Shown here: in pieces, positions 57,190 through 64,000 of the stretch
How positions within the stretch are numbered: the stretch's first letter is position 1
Layout: each line of letters opens with the position of its first letter
Source: Christiangramia bathymodioli
GTDB taxonomy: Bacteria; Bacteroidota; Bacteroidia; Flavobacteriales; Flavobacteriaceae
Length of the DNA: 64,000 nt
Direction of reading: 5' to 3'
NCBI GenBank assembly: GCA_009735695.1
Contig: SRSL01000001.1
Coordinates: forward strand, 744,048-808,047
Made by a program: the position numbers and the translations under genes
Notes under the pieces: model-generated
What the model was told of the DNA's origin: nothing
Seen by the model: only the letters and a program-made list of their open reading frames with translations
Databases searched by the model: none

Positions 57190-58200
57190 CTAATTATTAA
57201 TATCTTTCATAATCTCTGAAAAAATCTCAAAAGACCTGATCCTGTCTTCCTGATCATAAATATGAGATGCGACGATCACCTCATCTACCCCAGTGTTTTT
57301 TATAAATTCTTCGGTTTTTGACCTTAGGGTTTCTCGATCACCAACAAAGGCATATTTCAACATGCGCTGCAATGCGGGATTATCACGAACGGCCCGCAAT
57401 TCGTCGTTCATCTCAACCGGTTTCTGAAGATAATCCAGGTTCCCGGTAAGCACGCCAACCATCATCTTAAGAGAACTGGTGGAAAGGCGCTCGGCCTCTT
57501 CGTTGGTCTCGGCCGCGGTGACGTTGATTCCGGCTATACTGTATGGCTCATCAAGGTAATTGGAAGGCTGAAATTTCTGATAATAGATCTCCATGGCATC
57601 AAACAACTGAGCTGGTGCAAAATGGCTGGCAAAAACATAGGGCAGACCTTTTTCTGCCGCAACATGGGCACTATCGGTACTGGATCCTAAAACATACATG
57701 GGCACCTCCACACCTTCGGCAACCGTGGCCCGAACTTTAGTAGATGGAATCTTATTTTTGAAATAACGTCTAATCTCATCAATCTCGTGTGGAAACTTAA
57801 ACACCGAATTCATCCGATCACTTCGAATGGCATGCGCGGTCACCTGGTCGGTTCCCGGGGCCCTTCCAAGTCCCATATCTATTCTACCAGGATAAAGCGA
57901 ACCCAAAGTTCCAAACTGTTCAGCCACAATAAGTGGAGAATGATTAGGCAACATGATCCCGCCGGAACCTATCCGAATACGTTCGGTTCTGGCAGCCACA
58001 TGGCTCATCAAAACCGTGGTAGCTGAACTCGCAATACTAACCATATTATGGTGTTCCGCCAGCCAGAAGCGTTTATAACCAAATTCTTCAGCCTTTCTGG
58101 CCACTTCAACCGTATTCTTAAATACCTGAGTATGGGGAATATCCTGGCCTACCACAGCAAGTTCGAGTACAGAATAATCTATATGTTTATTTTGAGGCAT
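57190..58200 (-). CDS. LLM class flavin-dependent oxidoreductase
   Basis: The 336-residue product has the luciferase-like TIM-barrel pattern: YKRFWLAEHHNMVSIASSATTVL, IRIGSGGIMLPNHSPLIVAEQFG and LGRAPGTDQVTAH. It matches the group of single-component flavin (FMNH2 or F420-like) oxidoreductases near the luxAB-related MsnO8 family; substrate unknown. The start is ATG at 58200. Between it and the histidine kinase lie 166 bp of AT-rich space without a feature. Confidence 0.9.
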   Translation of the reverse strand: MPQNKHIDYSVLELAVVGQDIPHTQVFKNTVEVARKAEEFGYKRFWLAEHHNMVSIASSATTVLMSHVAARTERIRIGSGGIMLPNHSPLIVAEQFGTLGSLYPGRIDMGLGRAPGTDQVTAHAIRSDRMNSVFKFPHEIDEIRRYFKNKIPSTKVRATVAEGVEVPMYVLGSSTDSAHVAAEKGLPYVFASHFAPAQLFDAMEIYYQKFQPSNYLDEPYSIAGINVTAAETNEEAERLSTSSLKMMVGVLTGNLDYLQKPVEMNDELRAVRDNPALQRMLKYAFVGDRETLRSKTEEFIKNTGVDEVIVASHIYDQEDRIRSFEIFSEIMKDINN

Positions 58201-58625
58201 GTTTTAAAAATTTAAAAGCCGGCATTGCTGTAGGCTGGGGGTTGGTCTTTCAGATACCTGTTTCCTTACTCTAAAACGAAAACTTCCAGTAAAATAAAAT
58301 AAGCCACTGCAAAAATTCAGGGATTAAAAAATTACTGTGAGGTGTGAGTATCTTAAATCTTGATCATCCTCTACTAAAGCTTCCAAAGTTCCTAATCTGG
58401 AATCCGCCCGAATTAGACGCCTTTTGCATTATTTAAAGTTTGCTCTAGCTAACCTCCTTTGTTCCAAGAATGGTGTGTACGTAATGAGATTTTGTCGCAG
58501 ACAGTAATCATTTCAATCTGCTATTTATGAATTTAAAGTAGTGTGTGAAGCTAAGCTTTGCCTTCCTTGCCAAAACTGCCCCTAAACCAAACGAATACTT
58601 CCCGAGGCATTTCCAAACAATTTAT
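58201..58625. other. 425-bp space without a gene
   Basis: No ORF of credible length is seen on either strand; two tiny minus-strand frames (58449-58511 and 58551-58610) of about 20 codons read CDKISLRTHHSWNKGG and MPREVFVWFRGSF, and neither matches a family I recognise. No tRNA, hairpin or repeat of note is seen. It may mark the edge of the hexuronate operon. Confidence 0.5.
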
Positions 58626-59432
58626 TTAAACTCCGCTAAAAGCGCCAAAACCTCCATCTACCGGAACAACGATCCCTGTCACAAAACTTGAATCATCACT
58701 GGCCAGCCAGTTAGCTGCACCCTGTAATTCCTCCGGTTTTCCAAAGCGTTTCATCGGCGTCTGATTCACGATGGTTTCTCCCCGTGCGGTTAGGCTTCCA
58801 TCTTTATTAAGAAGTAAATCCCTGTTTTGTTCCCCTATAAAAAATCCGGGGGCAATCGCATTGATACGAATTCCGTCCCCATATTTCTGATTCATTTCCA
58901 CAGCCAGCCATTTGGTAAAATTATCCACCGCCGCCTTGGCAGCCGAATATCCCATTACCCTGGTTAAGGCTCTTTGAGCCGCCATCGAGGAAATATTAAT
59001 GATACTTCCTTTCTTATTTTCGGCCATAGTTTTTCCGAAAATTAGCGTTGGCAAAACAGTGCCCTTAAAGTTTAACTGGTTCACCTTATCAAAATCTCCC
59101 AGGTCCAGGTCGAAAATAGTCTGATCTGGCGTTATAGTGGCTCCCTTTATATTACCACCGGCAGCATTCACCAGGATGTCTGGACTTCCAAATTTATTTT
59201 CAATGGCCTGCTTTGCTGCAAGGAGTTTTTCCTTATCAAGAACATCGGCCACCAGGGCTATTGCTTCTCCGCCCTGTTTTTTTATTTCTTCTACCCTTTC
59301 GTTGACCGTATCTTCACTCCTTCCCAGGATACCTACCCTGGCTCCTTTTTGAGCAAATCCCATAGCGATGGCTCCACCAAGAACTCCATTGCCTCCTGTT
59401 ACTACTGCTACCTTTCCTTTTAATTCACTCAT
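58626..59432 (-). CDS. uxuB: SDR-type fructuronate reductase / D-mannonate oxidoreductase
   Basis: NADH-dependent reduction of D-fructuronate to D-mannonate, second step of glucuronate use. The 268-residue product is a classical SDR: TGGNGVLGG (12-20) and catalytic Ser148/149, Tyr162 and Lys166 in MGYSAAKAAV. It matches the SDR uronate reductases of Bacillus subtilis type (YjmF) rather than the long UxuB of E. coli; the exact uronate is inferred from the operon. The start ATG at 59432 is 1 bp after the remnant uxuA stop (TGATATG), so the original genes were tightly coupled. It ends the operon; no terminator is obvious. Confidence 0.82.
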   Translation of the reverse strand: MSELKGKVAVVTGGNGVLGGAIAMGFAQKGARVGILGRSEDTVNERVEEIKKQGGEAIALVADVLDKEKLLAAKQAIENKFGSPDILVNAAGGNIKGATITPDQTIFDLDLGDFDKVNQLNFKGTVLPTLIFGKTMAENKKGSIINISSMAAQRALTRVMGYSAAKAAVDNFTKWLAVEMNQKYGDGIRINAIAPGFFIGEQNRDLLLNKDGSLTARGETIVNQTPMKRFGKPEELQGAANWLASDDSSFVTGIVVPVDGGFGAFSGV

Positions 59433-59433
59433 A

Positions 59434-59638
59434 TCATTTATTTTCCATACAGTTCATAATTCCGAATTCAAGACCGCTTAATTCCGCCAGTCCGTGTAGT
59501 CTTCCAATGGCTGAATAGCCAGGATAATATTGCTTATCGAGACCCTGAAGCATTTGATGCCCGTGATCTGGTCGCATTTAAGCTAACCGGGGCATTAGGC
59601 CCGTGCCATCTACAGCTTTGTTCGAATATTTTTTCCAT
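59434..59638 (-). pseudogene. uxuA: uxuA (mannonate dehydratase) remnant, internal deletion
   Basis: Only about 68 codons remain of a gene usually near 390. From the ATG at 59638 the frame reads MEKIFEQSCRWHGPNAPVSL, the UxuA N-terminal signature (RW-GPN-PVSL). The sequence then shifts frame at about 59580 and continues as [16 protein letters not shown], then [19 protein letters not shown], the UxuA C-terminal signature, to a TGA at 59434. So about 320 codons are missing and the two ends are out of frame. The product would have dehydrated mannonate to 2-keto-3-deoxygluconate. Confidence 0.82.
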
Positions 59639-59682
59639 TTGTTGTTTTCAGCGGTTTAAATGTAAGGTCTCAAAGGTAGATT

Positions 59683-60972
59683 TTATTCAAATAGTTCTGG
59701 CAACCACAGGCTGATCGCCGGAATAAAAGTCACCAGCAACAATACTATTGCCATCACCACATAAAGCGGCAACAGGGGTTTAATAACTTTCTGAATGCTG
59801 GTTTTGGCCACTCCCACTCCAATAAATAGAACTGCACCTACCGGTGGAGTACATAGCCCTACACAAAGGTTCATCACCATAATGATCCCGAAATGGACTG
59901 GGTCTACTCCCAGGTTTTCCATCACCGGTAAAAAGATGGGAGTAAAGATCAGTACTGCGGGGGTCATATCCATAAAAGTTCCCACGAACAGAAGGAGTAG
60001 GTTTATGATCAGCAGGATCACATATTTATTATCGCTTAAAGCCAGCAAAGCTTCACTTACTTCCTGAGGAATATTTTCATAAGACATTACCCAGGACATA
60101 CTCATGGATGTCGCAATCAATAGCATTACTATGGCTGTAGTACTTATAGAACTAAGAAAAACTCTATGAAGCATGCTAAAGTTTAATTCACCATAGATCA
60201 TAGATAGAACCAGGCAATATAATACCGCAATTCCTGAAGCTTCTGTAGCTGTAAAAATACCAGAGACTATACCTCCTATCACAACAACCAACAGCAATAA
60301 ACTCGGTAAGGCTTTCAAAAATGTGGAAGCAATAAGTCCAAAACTGGTTTTATTACCTGCAGGATATTTCTTTTTCTTGATCCATATCGCGGCTACAAGC
60401 ATTAAGGCGAGTCCCATTAAAATTCCTGGCAAATAACCCGCCAGGAACAAGGCCGCTATAGATACACCTCCACTGGCTAATGAGTAGACGATAAGCACAT
60501 TGGAAGGCGGTATCACCAGACCTGTTGTGGAAGATGTTACGTTGATTGCAGCGCCGAATTCGCGCGAATAGTTATCCTTTTCCATGGGTGGTCCAAGAAT
60601 CCCTCCAATTGCTGAGGCAGCCGCAACAGCAGATCCTGAGATCGCCCCGAATAACATGGCCGCGATTACATTTACGTAGATTAAACCTCCGGGCAGAGCA
60701 CCAATGAGTGCCTTAGCAAAGTTAATTAGGCGGTTGGCTATTCCACCCTGATTCATGATCTGTCCGGCCAGAATAAAAAACGGAATGGCTAGAAGCGCAA
60801 AACTATCAAGACCTGTTGCCATTCGCTGAGAAACCGTTGTAAAAGCAGCCAGCGAATCTATACTGGCCAGCATGGTAAAAAGACAGGATAAACCAATTGA
60901 CCAGGCTACCGGGACTCCGATTGAAAGAAGAACCACGAAAGAAATTACAAGAATTAATACTTCTGAGATCAT
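59683..60972 (-). CDS. dctM: TRAP transporter large permease (DctM)
   Basis: Large inner-membrane subunit of a sodium-coupled tripartite transporter for organic acids, probably hexuronate. The 429-residue product has about 12 membrane helices with GQIMNQGGIANRLINFAKALIG, the family sequences VIPPSNVLIVYSLASGG and MDMTPAVLIFTPIFLPV. Its ATG overlaps the dctQ stop by 4 bp. 44 bp separate its stop from the remnant uxuA ATG. Confidence 0.95.
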   Translation of the reverse strand: MISEVLILVISFVVLLSIGVPVAWSIGLSCLFTMLASIDSLAAFTTVSQRMATGLDSFALLAIPFFILAGQIMNQGGIANRLINFAKALIGALPGGLIYVNVIAAMLFGAISGSAVAAASAIGGILGPPMEKDNYSREFGAAINVTSSTTGLVIPPSNVLIVYSLASGGVSIAALFLAGYLPGILMGLALMLVAAIWIKKKKYPAGNKTSFGLIASTFLKALPSLLLLVVVIGGIVSGIFTATEASGIAVLYCLVLSMIYGELNFSMLHRVFLSSISTTAIVMLLIATSMSMSWVMSYENIPQEVSEALLALSDNKYVILLIINLLLLFVGTFMDMTPAVLIFTPIFLPVMENLGVDPVHFGIIMVMNLCVGLCTPPVGAVLFIGVGVAKTSIQKVIKPLLPLYVVMAIVLLLVTFIPAISLWLPELFE

Positions 60973-61436
60973 ACAAGATATTTTTCCGGATTCATAATTT
61001 CGTTAACCTTGTATATAACAACCAGAATTCCGCTTATTGGAACCACCAGATACACTATATATAATGGGATTTTCAAAGCAGCAGAGCTCTGACCAAGAAT
61101 ATAATTGACGTAAACCAGGTTACCTCCTCCAATTATAAGTACCGTAATTCCGAAGAAAATGATCAGGACATTGATCAATATGCGCAACTTTTTACGGTTT
61201 GGCAGATCAAGTTTCTCCTCTAGTAGATTGATGGAAAGGTGTTCCTGCTGTCCAGCGACATAAGCGGCACCCAGAATACCTATCCAGATCAATAAATATC
61301 TCGCGAGTTCTTCGGTAACCGAACTTGGAGACTGCATCACATATCGTGAAAATACCTGCCATAAAACCGCTATTACCATACAGGTCATCAAAATGACCAG
61401 GATAATCCCCAGAATTCTGTCTAATCTTGCTTTCAT
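60969..61436 (-). CDS. dctQ: TRAP transporter small permease (DctQ)
   Basis: Small inner-membrane subunit of the tripartite transporter. The 155-residue product has four membrane helices and the family sequence VTEELARYLLIWIGILGAAYVAGQ. Its ATG overlaps the dctP stop by 4 bp and its stop overlaps the dctM start by 4 bp, so the subunits are translationally coupled. Confidence 0.94.
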   Translation of the reverse strand: MKARLDRILGIILVILMTCMVIAVLWQVFSRYVMQSPSSVTEELARYLLIWIGILGAAYVAGQQEHLSINLLEEKLDLPNRKKLRILINVLIIFFGITVLIIGGGNLVYVNYILGQSSAALKIPLYIVYLVVPISGILVVIYKVNEIMNPEKYLV

Positions 61437-62419
61437 TTAACCGCCTGAATTTCTTCAATAATCTGTTTCATTTCCGGATTCTGTTCGAATTCCTCATACA
61501 TAGGTTTTACCTTTTCTCTGAACTCAGTTTTATCTGCTTCTATAACGGTCACTCCTGCTTCCTGAATTTTTTCAAGAGCTTCCAGTTCAGCTTCACGCCA
61601 TAGTTTTTTCTGATATTCTGAAGATTCCATCGCAGCTTCTTTTAGCCACTGCTTTTCCTGGTCTGAAAGTTTATTCCAGACCAGGGTTCCTATCACCAGT
61701 TCATCGGGAATCGCGGTATGCTCATCTACCAGGAAATATTTACAGACCTCATAATGCCTGGATAGGTAGAAACTAGGAAGGTTGTTTTCTGCACCATCTA
61801 CAATTCCCTGCTGAAGCGCTGTATACAGCTCCCCCCAGGCTATGGGAGTAGGAGAACCACCAAGATTCTTCACCATGTTGATGGCAGTCTGACTTTCCAT
61901 TACCCTGATCTTAAGACCTTCAAGGTCTTTAGGAATTTCAATGGGTTCCTTCGTATAAAAACTACGACTTCCTGCATCATAAAACGTGAGGCCTTTTAGT
62001 CTTTTGTCCAGGCTGGAATTAAGAAACTCCTCTCCTATTTCTCCTTCGAGCACGTTAAAACGGTGTTCGCGATCTCTAAACAGGAAAGGAAGACCAAATA
62101 CCTTTAATTCTGGAGCAAAGTTTTCCATTACTCCAGTTGAAACCTTAGTCATTCCAAGACTACCGATCTGAAGCAGCTCCAGGCATTCTCTTTCTGAGCC
62201 CAGTTGCTGGTTCGGATAGATATCTATCTGCATTTTGCCTTCAGATTTGTCCTTAACGCGTTCAGCCATGAAGACCATGGCTTTATGTACCGGGTGACTC
62301 ATGTCCAGGCCGTGACCAAGTTTAATCACCTTCGTTTTGCTTTCCTGTTCACAGCCAGTGAATAAAAATACTAGCAAAAGGCCAAAACCTATCTTATATA
62401 AGAATTTCAATTCTCTCAA
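61433..62419 (-). CDS. dctP: TRAP transporter substrate-binding lipoprotein (DctP)
   Basis: Extracytoplasmic binding subunit. The 328-residue product has a lipoprotein signal (LLVFLFTGC, Cys23), a DctP hallmark LKIRVMESQ with substrate-carboxylate Arg, and PTPIAWGELYTALQQGIVDGAENN. A lipid-anchored DctP is less usual than a soluble periplasmic one. No ATG start exists in this frame: TTG at 62419 or TTG at 62410 (MKFLYKIGFG) must be used. It starts 2 bp after the aldolase stop (62422). Confidence 0.93.
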   Translation of the reverse strand: MRELKFLYKIGFGLLLVFLFTGCEQESKTKVIKLGHGLDMSHPVHKAMVFMAERVKDKSEGKMQIDIYPNQQLGSERECLELLQIGSLGMTKVSTGVMENFAPELKVFGLPFLFRDREHRFNVLEGEIGEEFLNSSLDKRLKGLTFYDAGSRSFYTKEPIEIPKDLEGLKIRVMESQTAINMVKNLGGSPTPIAWGELYTALQQGIVDGAENNLPSFYLSRHYEVCKYFLVDEHTAIPDELVIGTLVWNKLSDQEKQWLKEAAMESSEYQKKLWREAELEALEKIQEAGVTVIEADKTEFREKVKPMYEEFEQNPEMKQIIEEIQAVK

Positions 62420-62421
62420 TG

Positions 62422-63093
62422 TTATTTTTTTAAGCTTTGAACGATCTTCAAAGAAGACTCGATCTTTTCAGAAATGGCTGGATAATCAAAACTTCCATCC
62501 TGTTTTCGGGTAAATAATTTTGAACCAATCCCTACGCAATGCACCCCGGCATCGAACCATTCCTTAAGGTTTTCCTCAGTTGGACTAACGCCACCGGTGG
62601 GCATGATACTGCTCCAGGGAAAAGGGCCTTTTACTGCTTTAACAAAAGAAGGACCTCCAACCTGGCTTCCGGGGAAAATCTTAACCACTTCAGCTCCCAG
62701 CTCTTCGGCATTAGAGATTTCGGTAACCGAACCACAACCCGGCATCCAGGCAATCTTCCTGCGATTACAGGTCCTGGCCATTTCGGCATTTACGATCGGT
62801 GAAACAATAAAATTCGCAGCCAGTTGAATATAAAGTGAGGTCGTACCGGCATCGATAACCGAGCCTACTCCCAGTATCATTTCGGGAAAATGTTCTCTTG
62901 AGTAACGACTAAGCTCATCGAACACCGTATGGGCATTATCCCCACGATTGGTGAACTCAAAAACCCTGGCTCCACCCTGGTAGCAGGCCTCAATAACTTT
63001 TTTGCAAACTTCTGGGTCGGCGTCATAAAAAACGGGAACTATGCCTGTTTCCTTCATGGTCTGAGCCACCTGAATTCTGGTAAAATTTGCCAT
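62422..63093 (-). CDS. eda: KDPG/KHG aldolase
   Basis: Splits 2-keto-3-deoxy-6-phosphogluconate into pyruvate and glyceraldehyde-3-phosphate. The 223-residue product has Glu46 and Arg50 of the active site in VFEFTNRG and Schiff-base Lys138 in VVKIFPGSQVGG. The residues between strand one and two (GIVPVFYDADPE) are typical. It lies 44 bp after kdgK and 2 bp before dctP on the same strand. Confidence 0.93.
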   Translation of the reverse strand: MANFTRIQVAQTMKETGIVPVFYDADPEVCKKVIEACYQGGARVFEFTNRGDNAHTVFDELSRYSREHFPEMILGVGSVIDAGTTSLYIQLAANFIVSPIVNAEMARTCNRRKIAWMPGCGSVTEISNAEELGAEVVKIFPGSQVGGPSFVKAVKGPFPWSSIMPTGGVSPTEENLKEWFDAGVHCVGIGSKLFTRKQDGSFDYPAISEKIESSLKIVQSLKK

Positions 63094-63137
63094 TTCTATA
63101 TATTTCGTTTCAGGATATTATCCTGTTAATTCTCAAA

Positions 63138-64000
63138 TTATCGTTTAATCCTTCCTCCGGTATTTCCTTCCATTACTTCCAGCACTTCCTCCACCCTTAC
63201 CAGGTTGGCATCACCCAAAATCGTATGCTTTAAAGCACAGGCCGCATTGGCAAAATCAAGTGTTTTCTGGTCATCAAAATGCTGAAGTCCGTAAAGAATT
63301 CCAGCAGCGTACGCATCTCCAGTCCCAATACGATCTACCACCGAAGTGATCTCCAGTTCACCGGTAGAAAGATATTCTGTTCCTGTCCAGGCCTGCCCGT
63401 ATATTTTTTGCCAGGAGGCACTTAAACCAGTTCGCACCTTGTCAAAAACCTTTTCGATGGAAGGACATTCCTCCATTAATTTTTTACTGGCCTTTATAAA
63501 GTCATCTTTCGAATAAGTGAAATCGGTTCCCAGGATCTCGTTGATCTCGTTCACTCCACCAATAAAAATGGTAGATGAAGAGATCAATTCCTTTAAGATC
63601 TTATGTCCGTTCTTGCCATATTTCCATAGATTACTGCGATAGGCCGGATCGGCCGTTACTATAATTCCATTTTTGCTGGCGACTTTTAACCCTTCTTTTA
63701 AAGTCATATAGGCACTTTCTGAAATTGCCGGCGTGATCCCGGTCCAGTGGAAATGGGTGCAATTCTCTAAAATTTCTTCCCAGTTCACCTGTTCCGGCGA
63801 AATATTGGCAAAAGCCCCATGCAGACGGTTATAAGCTATTTTACTGGAGCGGGCAGAAGAACCCACTTCCAGAAAATACAGGCCAAGAGGATGATCCACC
63901 CGATGTATTGCGGAAACATCAATGCCTACTTGCCGCATGGCAGCAATGGCAGCATCACCCACCAGGTCATCAGAAACATTGGAGATGTGCTGGGTTTTTA
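63138..64000 (-). CDS. kdgK: 2-keto-3-deoxygluconate kinase (PfkB family), 5' truncated by window edge
   Basis: Phosphorylates 2-keto-3-deoxygluconate to KDPG, feeding the adjacent aldolase. The frame stays open to 64000; codons before the GTG at 63962 read THISNVSDDL-like residues followed by VGDAAIAAMRQVGID, as in PfkB kinases, so that GTG is internal and the true start is outside the window. The visible part has the PfkB C-terminal signature GTGDAYAAG with the catalytic Asp, near residue 230 from the GTG. PfkB substrate specificity is inferred from the operon. Confidence 0.88.
   Translation of the reverse strand, partial: KTQHISNVSDDLVGDAAIAAMRQVGIDVSAIHRVDHPLGLYFLEVGSSARSSKIAYNRLHGAFANISPEQVNWEEILENCTHFHWTGITPAISESAYMTLKEGLKVASKNGIIVTADPAYRSNLWKYGKNGHKILKELISSSTIFIGGVNEINEILGTDFTYSKDDFIKASKKLMEECPSIEKVFDKVRTGLSASWQKIYGQAWTGTEYLSTGELEITSVVDRIGTGDAYAAGILYGLQHFDDQKTLDFANAACALKHTILGDANLVRVEEVLEVMEGNTGGRIKR

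Noticed and set aside
58449-58610. Two tiny minus-strand frames of about 20 codons
   Set aside because: Too short, no family recognised and no start signal; kept only as a note on the gene-free spacer.
58201-58625. tRNA or small RNA gene
   Set aside because: No cloverleaf or strong hairpin could be traced by eye.

Overview
The window is core chromosome of a member of the Flavobacteriaceae, most likely a marine Gramella/Christiangramia-like organism (the genus is inference). The family assignment rests on several things: a secreted protein with GEVED and type IX secretion C-terminal domains, the archaeal/eukaryotic-type alpha2 glycyl-tRNA synthetase, DUF6090 and DUF4286 proteins, the Ctc-type L25 protein, a PlsC-GNAT ornithine-lipid synthase, many lipoproteins, and upstream boxes matching the Bacteroidota promoter element TAnnTTTG. 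Genes are tightly packed. No rRNA, tRNA, insertion sequence, prophage or CRISPR array was seen.

Layout. 0-13 kb: truncated radA, an M23 peptidase lipoprotein, an aldo/keto reductase, an OmpA-like lipoprotein, exonuclease III, a large secreted T9SS cargo protein, glyS, a coiled-coil membrane protein, a ComF-type protein and a lipoprotein with an Ig-like domain. 13-20 kb: a nitrilase-family amidase, a DUF1440-like protein and the DNA-ligase-associated repair set (DEXH helicase, ATP-dependent ligase, MBL exonuclease) with a small lipoprotein gene inside it. 20-28 kb: TerB-like protein, fbp, an SMR exporter, two tandem acetyltransferases coupled to an aspartokinase, an OlsF-like acyltransferase, DUF6090 and an SDR. 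28-42 kb: housekeeping genes (hydroxyacid dehydrogenase, mgtE, rsmA, a TPR protein, serS, ribF, pth, rplY, ppx, prs). 42-58 kb: a GH31 glycosidase, DUF1684, katG, a large MscS channel, a cupin, a small HTH/membrane-protein operon, a flavin reductase, a YihY protein, a multi-PAS histidine kinase with a lone receiver, and an LLM oxidoreductase. 58.6-64 kb: one minus-strand hexuronate operon (kdgK, KDPG aldolase, TRAP dctP-dctQ-dctM, uxuA remnant, SDR-type uxuB).

The most notable observation is in the hexuronate operon. The 250-bp gap between dctM and the SDR gene holds both ends of a mannonate dehydratase gene (uxuA): its N-terminal signature is joined out of frame to its C-terminal signature, so about 80% of the gene is lost. 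The flanking uptake, reduction, kinase and aldolase genes look intact, so the Ashwell pathway is cut at the dehydratase step unless another uxuA exists elsewhere.

Other items worth a second look: a 20-bp tandem repeat array ending in a perfect hairpin just after serS, with a related hairpin just after the DNA ligase gene; a 16-bp perfect palindrome at the predicted start of the HTH/membrane operon; a 10-bp inverted repeat that would enclose the start codon of the TPR gene; and ppx placed in opposite orientation between prs and rplY.
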